Part shown: positions 55,350 to 63,768 of the stretch, one piece after another
Position numbering within the stretch: the first letter of the stretch is position 1
Layout: every line of letters starts with the position of its first letter
Assembly (NCBI RefSeq): GCF_003337235.1
Contig: NZ_QPJC01000001.1
Location: 124,001-188,000 of the forward strand
DNA length: 64,000 nt
Source: Halopolyspora algeriensis
Lineage (GTDB): Bacteria > Actinomycetota > Actinomycetes > Mycobacteriales > Pseudonocardiaceae
Direction: 5' to 3'
Translations under genes and position numbers: made by a program
The notes under the pieces: generated by a model
Databases searched by the model: none
Told to the model about the DNA's origin: nothing
The model's input: only the letters and a program-made list of their open reading frames with translations

Positions 55350-56756
55350 TTACGAGGCTTGGGGTGCGGTGATGCCGAGTCGGCGGGCCAGGTCGGAGAT
55401 GAAGGTGCCGTCGGGGTCGGCGGTATCGCGGATGCGGCGCCACTCGCCCAACCGGGGATACATCTGCTGGACCATCTCAGGCGTGGTGCGGGAGTCTTTC
55501 GCGAAGTACAGGCGCCCGCCGGCGGTCAGCACCTGCTCGTCGAGGTGCTCGCAGAACTTGTGCAGCCCGGGCTTCATGGGGAAGTCGAGGCTGAGCATGT
55601 AGCCCGGATGCGGCCAGGACAGCGGTGCCGGATTGGAAGCGCCCATGCGTTTGAACACGTTGAGAAACGACAACTGCCCGGAGCGTGCGATCGTGCGGAC
55701 CAGGTCGGCCATATGCTGTTCGCGACCGGCGGGGATCGAGAACTGGTACTGCAGGAACCCGTCCCGGCCGTAGGCGCGATTCCACTCGCCGAGGACGTCC
55801 AACGGGTGCAGGAACTGGGCGATATTGGCGATCTTGCCGCGAGCGTGCTTGGGAAACATGTGATGGGTGACCGTGCCGGCCAGCCGCGATGTCAGCTGGT
55901 TGACCATCCCGTTCGGGAAAACATCGGGCACCGTGGCCAGATGCGGCGCATCCAACCGCAGGGGATCCCGGCGTAGTTTCGGCGGCAGGTCCTCGAGCCG
56001 GGCCAGCCAGCCGCGCGAGAACGTCGCGCGGCCGAGACCGGAGCCGGTGGAGATCGTGTCGGGCACCGCCGCCGAGTAGTCGTAGCGTTCATCGGAGCCG
56101 TCGGTGAGCAGCTGCATGGTCGCATCGAGGCTGGTGGTGCGGTCGTAATCGGCGAGGAAGTAGGCCGTTTCGGTGCGCTTCATCCGCACCCGTGCCCGCA
56201 GCACGATCCCCGTCAACCCGGCCCCACCGACCGTCGCCCAAAACAAGTCTGCCTGCTCGCCATCAGGGGTCAGCGTGCGCACCTCGCCGTCGGCGGTGAG
56301 CAGTTCCAGCGACAGCACGTGGTTACCGAAGCTGCCCGCCGAGTGGTGGTTCTTGCCGTGGATGTCCATGCCGATGGCGCCGCCGATGGTGACCTGGCGG
56401 GTGCCGGGCAGCACTGGGACCCACAGGCCATAGGGCAGGGCGGCCCGCATCAGTTGATCCAGACTCACCCCCGCGTCAACGTCGACCCATGCCTGCTCCG
56501 GATCGATGTGGTGGATCCGATTGAGCACGGTCATATCCACGACCAGCCCACCGGCATTTTGCGCCGGATCCCCATACGAGCGGCCCAATCCCCGCGCGAT
56601 CACCCCGCGCGGACCCGCACGCCGGACGGCGCGAGCGATACTCTCGATGTCCTGCGTAGCAAGCACCTCGGCCACCGTGCCGCTGGCGCGCCCCCACCCG
56701 CGCAGCGCACGCGACCGAGTCGTCCCCTCCGCAAAAGCACCTGTCACCGCAGTCAT
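55350..56756 (-). CDS. DprE1-like decaprenylphosphoryl-ribose oxidase with Ser at the Cys387 position
   Basis: 468 aa from ATG 56756 (an ATG 8 codons earlier is possible). FAD-linked oxidase of the vanillyl-alcohol oxidase type: [62 protein letters not shown], and YFAKDSRTT near the end, closely resembling mycobacterial DprE1. The benzothiazinone-reactive Cys region GWNICVDFP reads GYMLSLDFP. DprE1 makes the keto intermediate of decaprenylphosphoryl-arabinose for cell-wall arabinan. No dprE2 lies beside it, so this may be a second, element-borne copy. Confidence 0.88.
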   Translation of the reverse strand: MTAVTGAFAEGTTRSRALRGWGRASGTVAEVLATQDIESIARAVRRAGPRGVIARGLGRSYGDPAQNAGGLVVDMTVLNRIHHIDPEQAWVDVDAGVSLDQLMRAALPYGLWVPVLPGTRQVTIGGAIGMDIHGKNHHSAGSFGNHVLSLELLTADGEVRTLTPDGEQADLFWATVGGAGLTGIVLRARVRMKRTETAYFLADYDRTTSLDATMQLLTDGSDERYDYSAAVPDTISTGSGLGRATFSRGWLARLEDLPPKLRRDPLRLDAPHLATVPDVFPNGMVNQLTSRLAGTVTHHMFPKHARGKIANIAQFLHPLDVLGEWNRAYGRDGFLQYQFSIPAGREQHMADLVRTIARSGQLSFLNVFKRMGASNPAPLSWPHPGYMLSLDFPMKPGLHKFCEHLDEQVLTAGGRLYFAKDSRTTPEMVQQMYPRLGEWRRIRDTADPDGTFISDLARRLGITAPQAS

Positions 56757-56851
56757 TACCAGCGAGCCTAGCCACAGCATCCGACCTCGACAGGTGCAGG
56801 GGGCCGCAGGACGTCATTCGCAAGTCAGACTCCGCGAACAGGCTCCACAAA

Positions 56852-56882
56852 CCTCAGTGGAAGGACCCTAGCGTGCGTACGC
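56852..56882. repeat. Imperfect copy of the 54241-54270 repeat
   Basis: Shares CCTCAGT, CCCT and CGTACG blocks in the same order with 54241-54270 (about 22 of 31 positions with one gap) and also ends in a palindrome (TGCGTACGCA). The two flank the MerR-peroxiredoxin/DprE1 segment. Confidence 0.35.
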
Positions 56883-56968
56883 AAGCAGATCCCCCCAGTG
56901 AGACATGGTTTGGCTACCTTGCGGCTCGCCACAACAACCGAACTGGGCCATGTCGAACTGACAGCGGG

Positions 56969-57319
56969 TCAGCTCGGCAGAGACGGCCAGCGGACAGTGA
57001 CGACGATGGAGTCTTCCTCTGCCTCCCAGGAGTGCTCGACGCCTGGGCCCCAGACGAGGTAGTCGCCTTGGCGCTGTAGGAGGGCGCTGTCGTCGGTGAG
57101 GTAGACGTGGAACTTGCCCTGGATGAGCATGACCAGGGTGGTGCGCTGGTCATCGGGTGCCCACTCGGGGCGGGTTTCGCCTGCCGGGTGGGTGCCCCAC
57201 TTGACTTCGACGTCCTTGGAGTGGCGCACACCTTCACTGGGGTCGATGAAGTGACCGAGGATCCAGCCGCGACGCTCACTGCCGTCGTCGGCCGCGTTGC
57301 CGGTGTACCACTGGGTCAT
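56969..57319 (-). CDS. Small cupin-fold protein
   Basis: 116 aa from ATG 57319, overlapping the upstream gene's stop by one base (TAATG). Single-domain cupin: HSKDVEVKWGTHPAGE, TTLVMLIQGKFHVYL and GDYLVWGPGVEHSWEAEEDS (second His motif). One or two His and a Glu could bind metal or a small ligand. It is translationally coupled to the XRE-Nudix regulator and presumably works with it; substrate unknown. Confidence 0.75.
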   Translation of the reverse strand: MTQWYTGNAADDGSERRGWILGHFIDPSEGVRHSKDVEVKWGTHPAGETRPEWAPDDQRTTLVMLIQGKFHVYLTDDSALLQRQGDYLVWGPGVEHSWEAEEDSIVVTVRWPSLPS

Positions 57320-58920
57320 TACTGGATCTCCCATTCGATAGCGGGGGCGTTCACGCGTGGACTGTCCAGCTCGGACAGCCGTCGAAGTCCCTGCAGGAAC
57401 GCGAACAGCCCCTCGTTGCTCCACGCTACGTCGGCCGACAGCTCGGTGAGCAGCTCGCGGTCCATGCTGGAGAACTGCTGGAGCTTGCTCGACTCCCAGT
57501 TGGCCTCCACCTGGCCGCCGAAGCGCTGCCAGAACTCCTCGTCATGGATGACGATCAGGCTGGCGAACTCGTAGTTGCCGCTGACGAGGTTCAGACCGAG
57601 CCCGGTGCACTCCATGGCCCACTGGCCGTTCTCGCTGTTCTCGGTCAGCCACCGCATCGGCTCAGACAGCCTGCTCGGGTGCATCGGGTCGGCGCTGCGC
57701 TGCGGCGAGACCGTGTTGTCGACGTCATCCCGCCCGAAGAGCTCTTCCTCCATCTCCCGCTGAAGCGTGGCGCCGAGCTGGGTGTCCTCGCGCTGGTCGA
57801 TGAGCGGTTCGTGGAACGACTTCGGGATCGGCGCCAGTCGCCGCGACGCGTTCAGCACGTGGCCGCCCCGCTCCTGGACCAGGAGCACGTAGTCAGCAGG
57901 GCGACGTCCCCGCGCCGGGCGAGCGATCGCACACAGCGCCAGTGGACCACCAGCACAGAGACGCCCACGGGTGTTGAGCACGGCTGCAGCGTCAGGAAGG
58001 TAGTGGTCACGCAGCGGGAGATGCCCGGGGCGTGTTGAGCGGCCCTCCGCGATCGCGTCGACCATTTCGCCTTCGAGGAGATCCATGGTCAGTGCGTATT
58101 GCACGAACTCGGTCATCCCGAACGAGCCGCCGAGCTTGCCCGGTCTGACGTCGACATCGAGCAGCCGGTACAGGGAGGCGTTGACCAGGCGGGTTTCTTC
58201 TTCTAGCGTCTCGGCGATCCGTTGGATGGCCTGATCGGTCGTGAACTCGTCCAGTGCGGCGCCGTACTCGGGCGCCATGCGCTCCAGGTCGAGTTGGTCA
58301 TGGTCCGGCGTGAGCGGGCACCGCAGATCCAACCAGTCCGAGCTGGTGAACACGCTGGTGATCGCGCTCTGGGTGTCTTCGATTCGTGCGGTATAGGTGC
58401 CCCATCCCGCCAGCGCCCCCGCGTAGTAGCTCGTGAGGGCTTCCGCGAGCTGATGCTGGTCCACCCGACCGCGGCGAGCTCGCCGGTCGCGCAGTTCGTG
58501 CGGTGCCAACGCAGCGAGACGGGCAAGTACCTCCTTGCGAGCGGCCCCACTGGACCAGCCTGCCTCCCGTTCTACCCAGTCGAGCGCTGCGCCGATGCTC
58601 GGGTCGGCACTGAGTCGGCGTTCTGCCTCCGCCGTATCGCGTTCAGCATGGCCTTCACCCGCATCGGCCGGGGCTGCTTCCCCCTCGCTTGTCCCCAGGA
58701 GCAGGGAAAAGCGTGCCTTGACCGGATCGGGTGCCTGATACAGCACGGTGTCGAGGGCTTGTTGTAGCTCGCTGCCCGGCTCGGATTCGGTGTTCTCCTT
58801 CCACTTCGCAACGGTCCGCACGGCCGTTCCGAGCCGCTCCGCGAAGGCTTCGTTGGTCAGTCTCAGCGCCCGTTGAAGCGCATTGGCTCGTCCACCCGTC
58901 CAGACGTCGACCACGTCCAC
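57319..58920 (-). CDS. XRE-type regulator fused to a Nudix-like domain (Pif-like?)
   Basis: 533 aa, GTG 58920. An N-terminal helix-turn-helix (LQRALRLTNEAFAERLGTAVRTVAKWKE) is followed by a helical middle region (120-300). The C-terminal part contains a Nudix-box-like segment ending TLQREMEEELFGRDD (about 385-400), matching REuxEE. Nudix proteins of AICEs such as Pif of pSAM2 give conjugal immunity and Pra activates replication; assignment here is by context only. Three phased TGCA sites lie between its promoter and start. Confidence 0.7.
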   Translation of the reverse strand: MDVVDVWTGGRANALQRALRLTNEAFAERLGTAVRTVAKWKENTESEPGSELQQALDTVLYQAPDPVKARFSLLLGTSEGEAAPADAGEGHAERDTAEAERRLSADPSIGAALDWVEREAGWSSGAARKEVLARLAALAPHELRDRRARRGRVDQHQLAEALTSYYAGALAGWGTYTARIEDTQSAITSVFTSSDWLDLRCPLTPDHDQLDLERMAPEYGAALDEFTTDQAIQRIAETLEEETRLVNASLYRLLDVDVRPGKLGGSFGMTEFVQYALTMDLLEGEMVDAIAEGRSTRPGHLPLRDHYLPDAAAVLNTRGRLCAGGPLALCAIARPARGRRPADYVLLVQERGGHVLNASRRLAPIPKSFHEPLIDQREDTQLGATLQREMEEELFGRDDVDNTVSPQRSADPMHPSRLSEPMRWLTENSENGQWAMECTGLGLNLVSGNYEFASLIVIHDEEFWQRFGGQVEANWESSKLQQFSSMDRELLTELSADVAWSNEGLFAFLQGLRRLSELDSPRVNAPAIEWEIQ

Positions 58921-58941
58921 CGGCGCACGCTCCCGTCAACC

Positions 58942-59009
58942 GAGTGCACTGTGAGTGCACTGCTGGTGCATCGCTGGTTCATCATATTTCCGCAGGTCAC
59001 AGGGTTGAA
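58942..59009 (-). promoter_or_regulatory. Promoter plus three helically phased TGCA sites
   Basis: The minus-strand promoter is TTCAAC (59009-59004), 17 bp, TATGAT (58986-58981). Between it and the start codon TGCA recurs at 58945, 58956 and 58967, exactly 11 bp apart, the first two as AGTGCACT palindromes. One face of the helix is thus presented three times, a likely cooperative roadblock operator. Confidence 0.65.
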
Positions 59010-59070
59010 TTACTGGTGTCAGTCAGAAGCGGACACCAGGAGGGCCACAGTGACCAACCCGCCAGCCGAG

Positions 59071-59421
59071 TCACCGATCAGCTTCGGACTGGGCTTGCTC
59101 GACAGCCTCGACACGCACCCGAAGCTCCCGCACTTCGTCCCGGATTGCCTGAAGCTCGGACGTCTCCTCGCCGGCGGCGAGGTCTTCCGGCTTGGCGTTG
59201 ACGAACGTTCCACGGCCGCTCACCGAGGTCAGGACCCCTTCGTGCTGGAGCTTCTTGACCGCAACGTGAACGGTCAGCTCGGCAACGCCGTACTCGTCCG
59301 CCAGCGAGCGCAGAGACGGAAGCTTCTCCCCAACCTGCACGTCACCAGCCGTGATCTTCCGGCGTAGGTCGTCCTCGATCTGTGCGCTCAGCGGCTGAGC
59401 GCTCTGCTGGTTGATCGGCAC
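59071..59421 (-). CDS. GntR-family repressor (KorSA-like)
   Basis: 116 aa, GTG 59421, leaderless (TAATCT 6 nt upstream). GntR winged helix: PLSAQIEDDLRRKITAGDVQVGEKLPSLRSLADEYGVAELTVHVAV, then GRGTFVNA. There is no effector domain, only a short C-terminal coiled coil (LQAIRDEVRELRVRVEAVEQAQ). Short GntR proteins of this kind (KorSA) repress transfer genes in AICEs. Divergent from the small ORF/spdB/tra operon. Confidence 0.85.
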   Translation of the reverse strand: MPINQQSAQPLSAQIEDDLRRKITAGDVQVGEKLPSLRSLADEYGVAELTVHVAVKKLQHEGVLTSVSGRGTFVNAKPEDLAAGEETSELQAIRDEVRELRVRVEAVEQAQSEADR

Positions 59422-59427
59422 ATCGCC

Positions 59428-59511
59428 AGATTAACCCGAACCACCCTAGCCGCACTAGTGCACCGCAAACGAAGACTTGACATCATGCGCACTAATGCGC
59501 ATTAATGTGCC
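59428..59511. promoter_or_regulatory. Divergent gntR/transfer-operon promoter region with TGCGCA operators
   Basis: Plus strand: TTGACA (59477-59482) with a -10 near ATTAAT (59501-59506). TGCGCA lies at 59486 and 59496 and TGTGCC at 59506, 10 bp apart, between and over the promoter boxes. Minus strand: TAATCT -10 (59433-59428) for gntR with palindrome GCACTAGTGC (59452-59461) at its -35. One repressor could shut both directions. Confidence 0.65.
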
Positions 59512-59535
59512 TCAGTTGAACGATAGGAGTCAGCA

Positions 59536-59814
59536 ATGCGTAAGAACACCGAGACAGGCAGCGCCCCCATCGAGGAGCCCATGGACGGCGAGCGCGCTGC
59601 ATTGGCTACGGACTGCCTCGCCATGAAACTCGAACTCAACGTCATCGACGCCGAGAGTGCCGTACTGGAGTCGGAAGCCCTGGGCGTCACGGATGCCGTC
59701 GCAATGCGACGGCTGGATCGTGCCCGTGGCGAGCTACGCAAGCTCTTGGCTCAGCGGCAGAGGGCTCGCGCGCTCTCCAGTACTTCGCGGCCCATCGATG
59801 GGGATGCGGCATGA
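59536..59814 (+). CDS. Small element-encoded protein, unknown
   Basis: 92 aa, ATG 59536 with AGGAG upstream. Soluble, helical, charged (LKLELNVIDAESAVLESEAL; RRLDRARGELRKLLAQRQR) and without known motifs. It opens the transfer operon, and its stop overlaps the next start as ATGA. Confidence 0.65.
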   Translation: MRKNTETGSAPIEEPMDGERAALATDCLAMKLELNVIDAESAVLESEALGVTDAVAMRRLDRARGELRKLLAQRQRARALSSTSRPIDGDAA

Positions 59815-59894
59815 CTCGCCGGGCTGACGCCTCTGACCCGCCGCTTTCCGCGCAGATCTCGGTGTTGTTTGTCCTGATTGGAGTGCCGCTGTGA
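59811..59894 (+). CDS. 27-residue coupled ORF with hydrophobic end
   Basis: ATG 59811 to TGA 59894, overlapping both neighbours by 4 nt (ATGA and GTGA). It encodes MTRRADASDPPLSAQI followed by a short hydrophobic stretch VLFVLIGVPL. The exact bridging of two genes suggests it is translated, perhaps as a coupling peptide or tiny membrane protein. No family known. Confidence 0.45.
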   Translation: MTRRADASDPPLSAQISVLFVLIGVPL

Positions 59895-60106
59895 TTACTT
59901 ACAACGTTCTCGTGGCCATCGTGATCGCCATCTTGTTGTTGGCCCGACGTCGGATGGATTGGACTCAGCTCATCGGTGGGATGGCTCTGGGCTTTTTGCT
60001 GCTGCCCACGGTCGTCGGGCAGCCGATGGCCGAGGTGACCCACACGTTTGCCACCGCGATCACCACCGCCGCCAACGGCGTGCTGGCCGATCTGGGGATC
60101 AGTTGA
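59891..60106 (+). CDS. Small two-span membrane protein
   Basis: 71 aa, GTG 59891 overlapping the preceding ORF. Two hydrophobic segments (VLVAIVIAILLLARRR and LIGGMALGFLLLPTVVG), then an Ala/Thr-rich end. Similar small membrane proteins precede spd/tra genes in AICEs and may aid plasmid spreading in mycelium. Function inferred from context only. Confidence 0.65.
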   Translation: MITYNVLVAIVIAILLLARRRMDWTQLIGGMALGFLLLPTVVGQPMAEVTHTFATAITTAANGVLADLGIS

Positions 60107-60201
60107 GCCCCCGTGTGCCCCGGCCCGGCAGTCATTCCGCCAAGAACTCGCTGCCGGACCGGGCTCCCCACCACCCGATGAGCAGTAAGGAGACCTCCAG
60201 C

Positions 60202-60447
60202 ATGACCACCACACCCGCTGATGGCCACACCACCCCGCCCGTTCGGATGCGGCGGTATCCGGTGGCCCATACCGATCACGATCCGCGGTTCACGACCGGC
60301 CTGGTCCTCGACGTCGCCCGAGTGCTGGAGCAGCACGGGTATCCGGGGTTTCGCGGGCCGTTCGCCGCCGACAACGCCGCCGACCTGGTCGAGCTGCAAC
60401 AGGCCCTGCTCGCGTTTCTCTACACCGGTGGGGGCGAGTCGGCATGA
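60202..60447 (+). CDS. Small element-encoded protein, unknown
   Basis: 81 aa from ATG 60202, with AAGGAG 9 nt upstream (ATG 60178 also in frame). Soluble; contains HDPRFTTGLVLDVARVLEQHGYP and a helical C-terminus (LVELQQALLAFLYTGG). Its stop overlaps the next start (ATGA). No recognised family beyond AICE hypothetical proteins. Confidence 0.65.
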   Translation: MTTTPADGHTTPPVRMRRYPVAHTDHDPRFTTGLVLDVARVLEQHGYPGFRGPFAADNAADLVELQQALLAFLYTGGGESA

Positions 60448-61367
60448 GCGCTCCCACCACGTCCCGCAGCGCGTATCCGGTCTCGGTCGATGAACTGTTG
60501 CCGCAGGCGCGCGAGCTGGCCGACACGCTCGGCGGTGTCCCCTCGCGCAACCGGTTGATGAGTGAGTTCCGCATCGGGGCGAAAAAGGCCACCACCCTGC
60601 GCGAGGCCCTCGAGGCCAGCCCCGCCGCCCCAGGCGAGTCCCACGCCGCCAAGTCCGGCAGCGGGGCGGGTCCGGTCCGGCTGCACCTGGTGCCGGATAC
60701 CACCGAGCCCGAGCAGTCCGGGGCGGATGCGGCTCCGGTCGATCCGCCGACCGAGCCGCTCCCGGTGGTGGCCGCACCGGAGCCGGTCGAACCCGCCGGT
60801 GCGGCGGCTCCGAGTCCGGCACCGAACACCGACACAACAGCGGCGACCCCGGAGGCCTCGGAGCCGGTGAGCATGCCCACGAACCCAGGCACGAGCCCGG
60901 CGTCTGCGCCGCAGCGGGCGGGGCGGGTTCCGGCCGCGTGGCCGGTGTTGCTGTTGGCGCTGCCGGCGTTTGTGGCGATCTGGTCCGGCTGGGTCGGGCT
61001 GGGCTCGCTGACCGGGTTCGGCATGGTCCGCCCGCTGCCCGGGATCTGGGACTCGCTGCAGATCAATACCGCGATCACGTTGCCGATCGGGGTGGAGACC
61101 TATGCCGCCTACGCCCTGCGGGTCTGGCTGTCCGGCGCGGTGCCGGACCAGGCGCGGCGCTTCGCCAAGTGGTCGGCGCTGGGCTCGCTCGCGCTCGGCG
61201 CGCTGGGCCAGATCGCCTACCACCTCATGACCGCCGCCGACATCACCGCCGCCCCGTGGTGGATCACCACCGCTGTGTCCTGCCTGCCCGTGGCCGTGCT
61301 CGGCATGGGCGCAGCCCTGACGCATCTGCTTCGCAGTCCCGCCGCCCACGAGGAGGCGCACCGATGA
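60444..61367 (+). CDS. SpdB/DUF2637-like membrane protein
   Basis: 307 aa. N-terminal helix-turn-helix-like segment (LADTLGGVPSRNRLMSEFRIG, about 26-46), a Pro/Ala-rich linker (60-165), then four membrane spans (170-300) with the DUF2637 pattern including LQINTAITLPIGVETYAAYAL. Such proteins are spread-type components helping intramycelial transfer of conjugative elements. Overlaps both neighbours by 4 nt. Confidence 0.75.
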   Translation: MSAPTTSRSAYPVSVDELLPQARELADTLGGVPSRNRLMSEFRIGAKKATTLREALEASPAAPGESHAAKSGSGAGPVRLHLVPDTTEPEQSGADAAPVDPPTEPLPVVAAPEPVEPAGAAAPSPAPNTDTTAATPEASEPVSMPTNPGTSPASAPQRAGRVPAAWPVLLLALPAFVAIWSGWVGLGSLTGFGMVRPLPGIWDSLQINTAITLPIGVETYAAYALRVWLSGAVPDQARRFAKWSALGSLALGALGQIAYHLMTAADITAAPWWITTAVSCLPVAVLGMGAALTHLLRSPAAHEEAHR

Positions 61368-63628
61368 TCAACCAGCACTCCGAGCACCACGATCACGAGT
61401 ACGACGACCACCGCGACGAGCAGCGTGCCGAGCCCGGCGAGCATGCCCGCGTCTACGAGTTCCCCAGCAAGCGGGAGGACTCCACACAGGACAAGACCGA
61501 CTACGAGCGCAACGGGGGCACTGCCGAGTCCGCCGAGAGGGACACGGCCGGTGAGGTGCTCGAGGGCGAACTCGTCGACGAGGACGAGCAGAACATCACG
61601 TCCCAGGTGGACCCGCCGGAGTCCGGTCGGGGGCCGTCGTTCTGGGAACGGCTCAACCAGGCCGAGCGCCGAGCGATCCTGCCGACCTGGCTGTCCTCAC
61701 GGAACCAGCTTTCCCAAGCGGCCAAGTGGGCGGGCGGGCATTACGCGCACGCCGCCGGGTATCACGCGGCCCGCTGCCCGGTCTACGCCGCGAAGCTCGC
61801 GAGCCAGGCTCCACGCGGTACGGCTCGGATCATCTCGGGCACGGCCCGGTGGGTGTTCGATGCCGAAGGCCAGCCCCTGCGTAGCGCTGCGGCACGCAGG
61901 GAGGATGCGGCCGAGTATCTGCGGCTGACCACCCAGCGCGACGCCCGGGTACGCACCCGCCTGGCGTTGACGCTGCCAGTGCTGCTGGGCGGACTACCGC
62001 TGACCGTGTTCCTCGTAACCGGGCTGCCCATGCTGCTGACCGGGGCAGTCATGGCCGGCCTGGTGTTGGCCCTCGGTGCGGCCGGCGGGCATCGGGACAA
62101 ACCGGTCGTGCCGGGCCGCGCGGTGGTCTCCACCCAGGTGGCCAAGCTGACCAGCGACATCGTCGAACGCGCCCTGGCCTCGCTCGGCATCGCCGAAATC
62201 AACAAGGTCATGGGCCCCCGCGGTTCGGGCATCGCCTTCCCGAAACCCATCACCCGCGACGGACCCGGGTGGCGGGCCGACATCGACCTGCCGCACGGCG
62301 TCACGGTGCCCGACATCGTCGAGCGCCGCGAGAAGCTCGCCTCCGGGCTGCGCCGCCCGCTTGGCTGCGTGTGGCCGGAATCCGACGGCACCGAACACGC
62401 CGGACGGCTCGTGCTGTGGGTCGGTGATCAGGACATGGCCCAGGCCAAACAACCCGCCTGGCCCCTACTCAAGAAGGGCACCGCCGACCTGTTCCAACCC
62501 GTCCCGTTCGGCACCGACCAACGCGGCAGGCCCGTCGCGATCACGCTGATGTATGCCAACCTGCTCATCGGCGCCATGCCGGGCGTGGGCAAGACGTTCG
62601 CGCTGCGGGTGCTGCTGCTGGCCGCCGCGCTGGATGCCCGCGCCGAGATGCGGATCTTTGAGCTCAAGGGCACCGGCGACCTCGAAAGCCTGGAGAAGGT
62701 CGCGCACCACTACGGCTCGGGCCCGGATGACGGCACCGTCGAGGCCACCCTCGAATCGCTGCGGGAGGTCTACCAGGACCTGGAAAAGCGCGCGGCCACC
62801 ATCACCCGGCTGGCCCGGGAGAACAAGGCTCTGGTGCCGGAGAACAAGGTCACCCCCGAACTCGCCGCACGCAGCGACCTCGGGCTGCACCCGCTGGTCG
62901 TGGCCGTCGACGAGTGCCAGGAACTGTTCTCCCATCCCGAGTTCGGCAAAGAGGCTGGCGAACTGGCCACGGCCATCATCAAACGCGGCCGGGCGCTGGG
63001 CGTGATCCTGATCCTGGCCACCCAACGCCCGGACAAGGACAGCCTGCCCACCGGGGTGTCCGCCAACGTCGGCATCCGGTTCTGCCTGCGGGTGATGGGC
63101 CAGATGGAAAACGACATGGTCTTGGGCACCTCGATGTACAAAAACGGTGTCCGGGCGTCCACGTTCACCGCCAAGGACAAGGGCATCGGCTACCTCGTCG
63201 GCAACGCCGACGACCCGCAGATCGCCCGCTCGGCCTACGTGGACAACCCCGCCGCCGACGCCATCACCGACCGCGCCCGCGCCGCCCGGCACGCCGCCGG
63301 CACCCTGTCCGGCCACGCCCTCGGCCAAACCACCACCGACCGCAAACCCGACACCCTCCCCGAGGACCTGCTCAGCCTGCTCGGCCCGGACGAGGACAAG
63401 GTCTGGACCGAAACCGCCGCCACCCGACTCGCACAGACGTGGCCCGAGACCTACGGCAGCTACACCGCCGACCAACTCACCGCCGCCCTCAAACCCCACG
63501 GGATCAAGACCAACCGGCAAGTGTGGGGCACCGACGAGCACGGCCACGGCCGCAACCGCCGCGGCTTCCACCGCGCCGACCTCGCCAAAATTGTTGCGGA
63601 GCGTAACCGCAAACGCGAGGCCGGATAA
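61364..63628 (+). CDS. tra: TraSA/FtsK-SpoIIIE-type DNA translocase
   Basis: 754 aa from ATG 61364, overlapping spdB by 4 nt. A charged N-terminus (1-120), two membrane spans (about 208-250), then the motor: Walker A GAMPGVGKT (about 402-410), Walker B LVVAVDEC (about 512-519), ATQRPD sensor (about 551), and a C-terminal winged-helix segment (QTWPETYGSYTADQLTAALK; NRRGFHRADL). TraB/TraSA motors move double-stranded DNA between hyphae without a relaxase by recognising repeats in cis. The CTAG cluster directly downstream is a candidate recognition site. Confidence 0.88.
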   Translation: MINQHSEHHDHEYDDHRDEQRAEPGEHARVYEFPSKREDSTQDKTDYERNGGTAESAERDTAGEVLEGELVDEDEQNITSQVDPPESGRGPSFWERLNQAERRAILPTWLSSRNQLSQAAKWAGGHYAHAAGYHAARCPVYAAKLASQAPRGTARIISGTARWVFDAEGQPLRSAAARREDAAEYLRLTTQRDARVRTRLALTLPVLLGGLPLTVFLVTGLPMLLTGAVMAGLVLALGAAGGHRDKPVVPGRAVVSTQVAKLTSDIVERALASLGIAEINKVMGPRGSGIAFPKPITRDGPGWRADIDLPHGVTVPDIVERREKLASGLRRPLGCVWPESDGTEHAGRLVLWVGDQDMAQAKQPAWPLLKKGTADLFQPVPFGTDQRGRPVAITLMYANLLIGAMPGVGKTFALRVLLLAAALDARAEMRIFELKGTGDLESLEKVAHHYGSGPDDGTVEATLESLREVYQDLEKRAATITRLARENKALVPENKVTPELAARSDLGLHPLVVAVDECQELFSHPEFGKEAGELATAIIKRGRALGVILILATQRPDKDSLPTGVSANVGIRFCLRVMGQMENDMVLGTSMYKNGVRASTFTAKDKGIGYLVGNADDPQIARSAYVDNPAADAITDRARAARHAAGTLSGHALGQTTTDRKPDTLPEDLLSLLGPDEDKVWTETAATRLAQTWPETYGSYTADQLTAALKPHGIKTNRQVWGTDEHGHGRNRRGFHRADLAKIVAERNRKREAG

Positions 63629-63640
63629 CCCAGCAGGCCC

Positions 63641-63725
63641 GCTAGACCTAGCAGCCCTACCCGCTAGACCTAGCGGCCCCGCTAGCACCCCCACACCGAA
63701 CCTGCCCAGCGCCCTAGCCGCTAGC
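63641..63725. repeat. CTAG-rich repeat cluster, candidate clt transfer locus
   Basis: GCTAGACCTAGC occurs at 63641-63652 and 63663-63674 (22-bp period, within a longer shared context), then GCTAGC at 63681-63686 and 63720-63725 and CTAG at 63714. Seven CTAG in 85 bp is extraordinary because CTAG is rare in bacterial genomes. Position between tra and the next gene fits a cis transfer locus. Confidence 0.6.
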
Positions 63726-63768
63726 GCGCTGCGAGCCGACCTGTCCCAAAAACCCTGGCAGGAGGCCC

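Noticed and set aside
62465-63694. 409-codon frame antisense to tra
   Set aside because: Gly/Val-rich shadow of the FtsK-type motor; no ribosome site.
63641-63725. CRISPR array
   Set aside because: Only two full 12-bp repeats with a 10-bp gap; no spacer-length regularity and no cas genes anywhere in the window.
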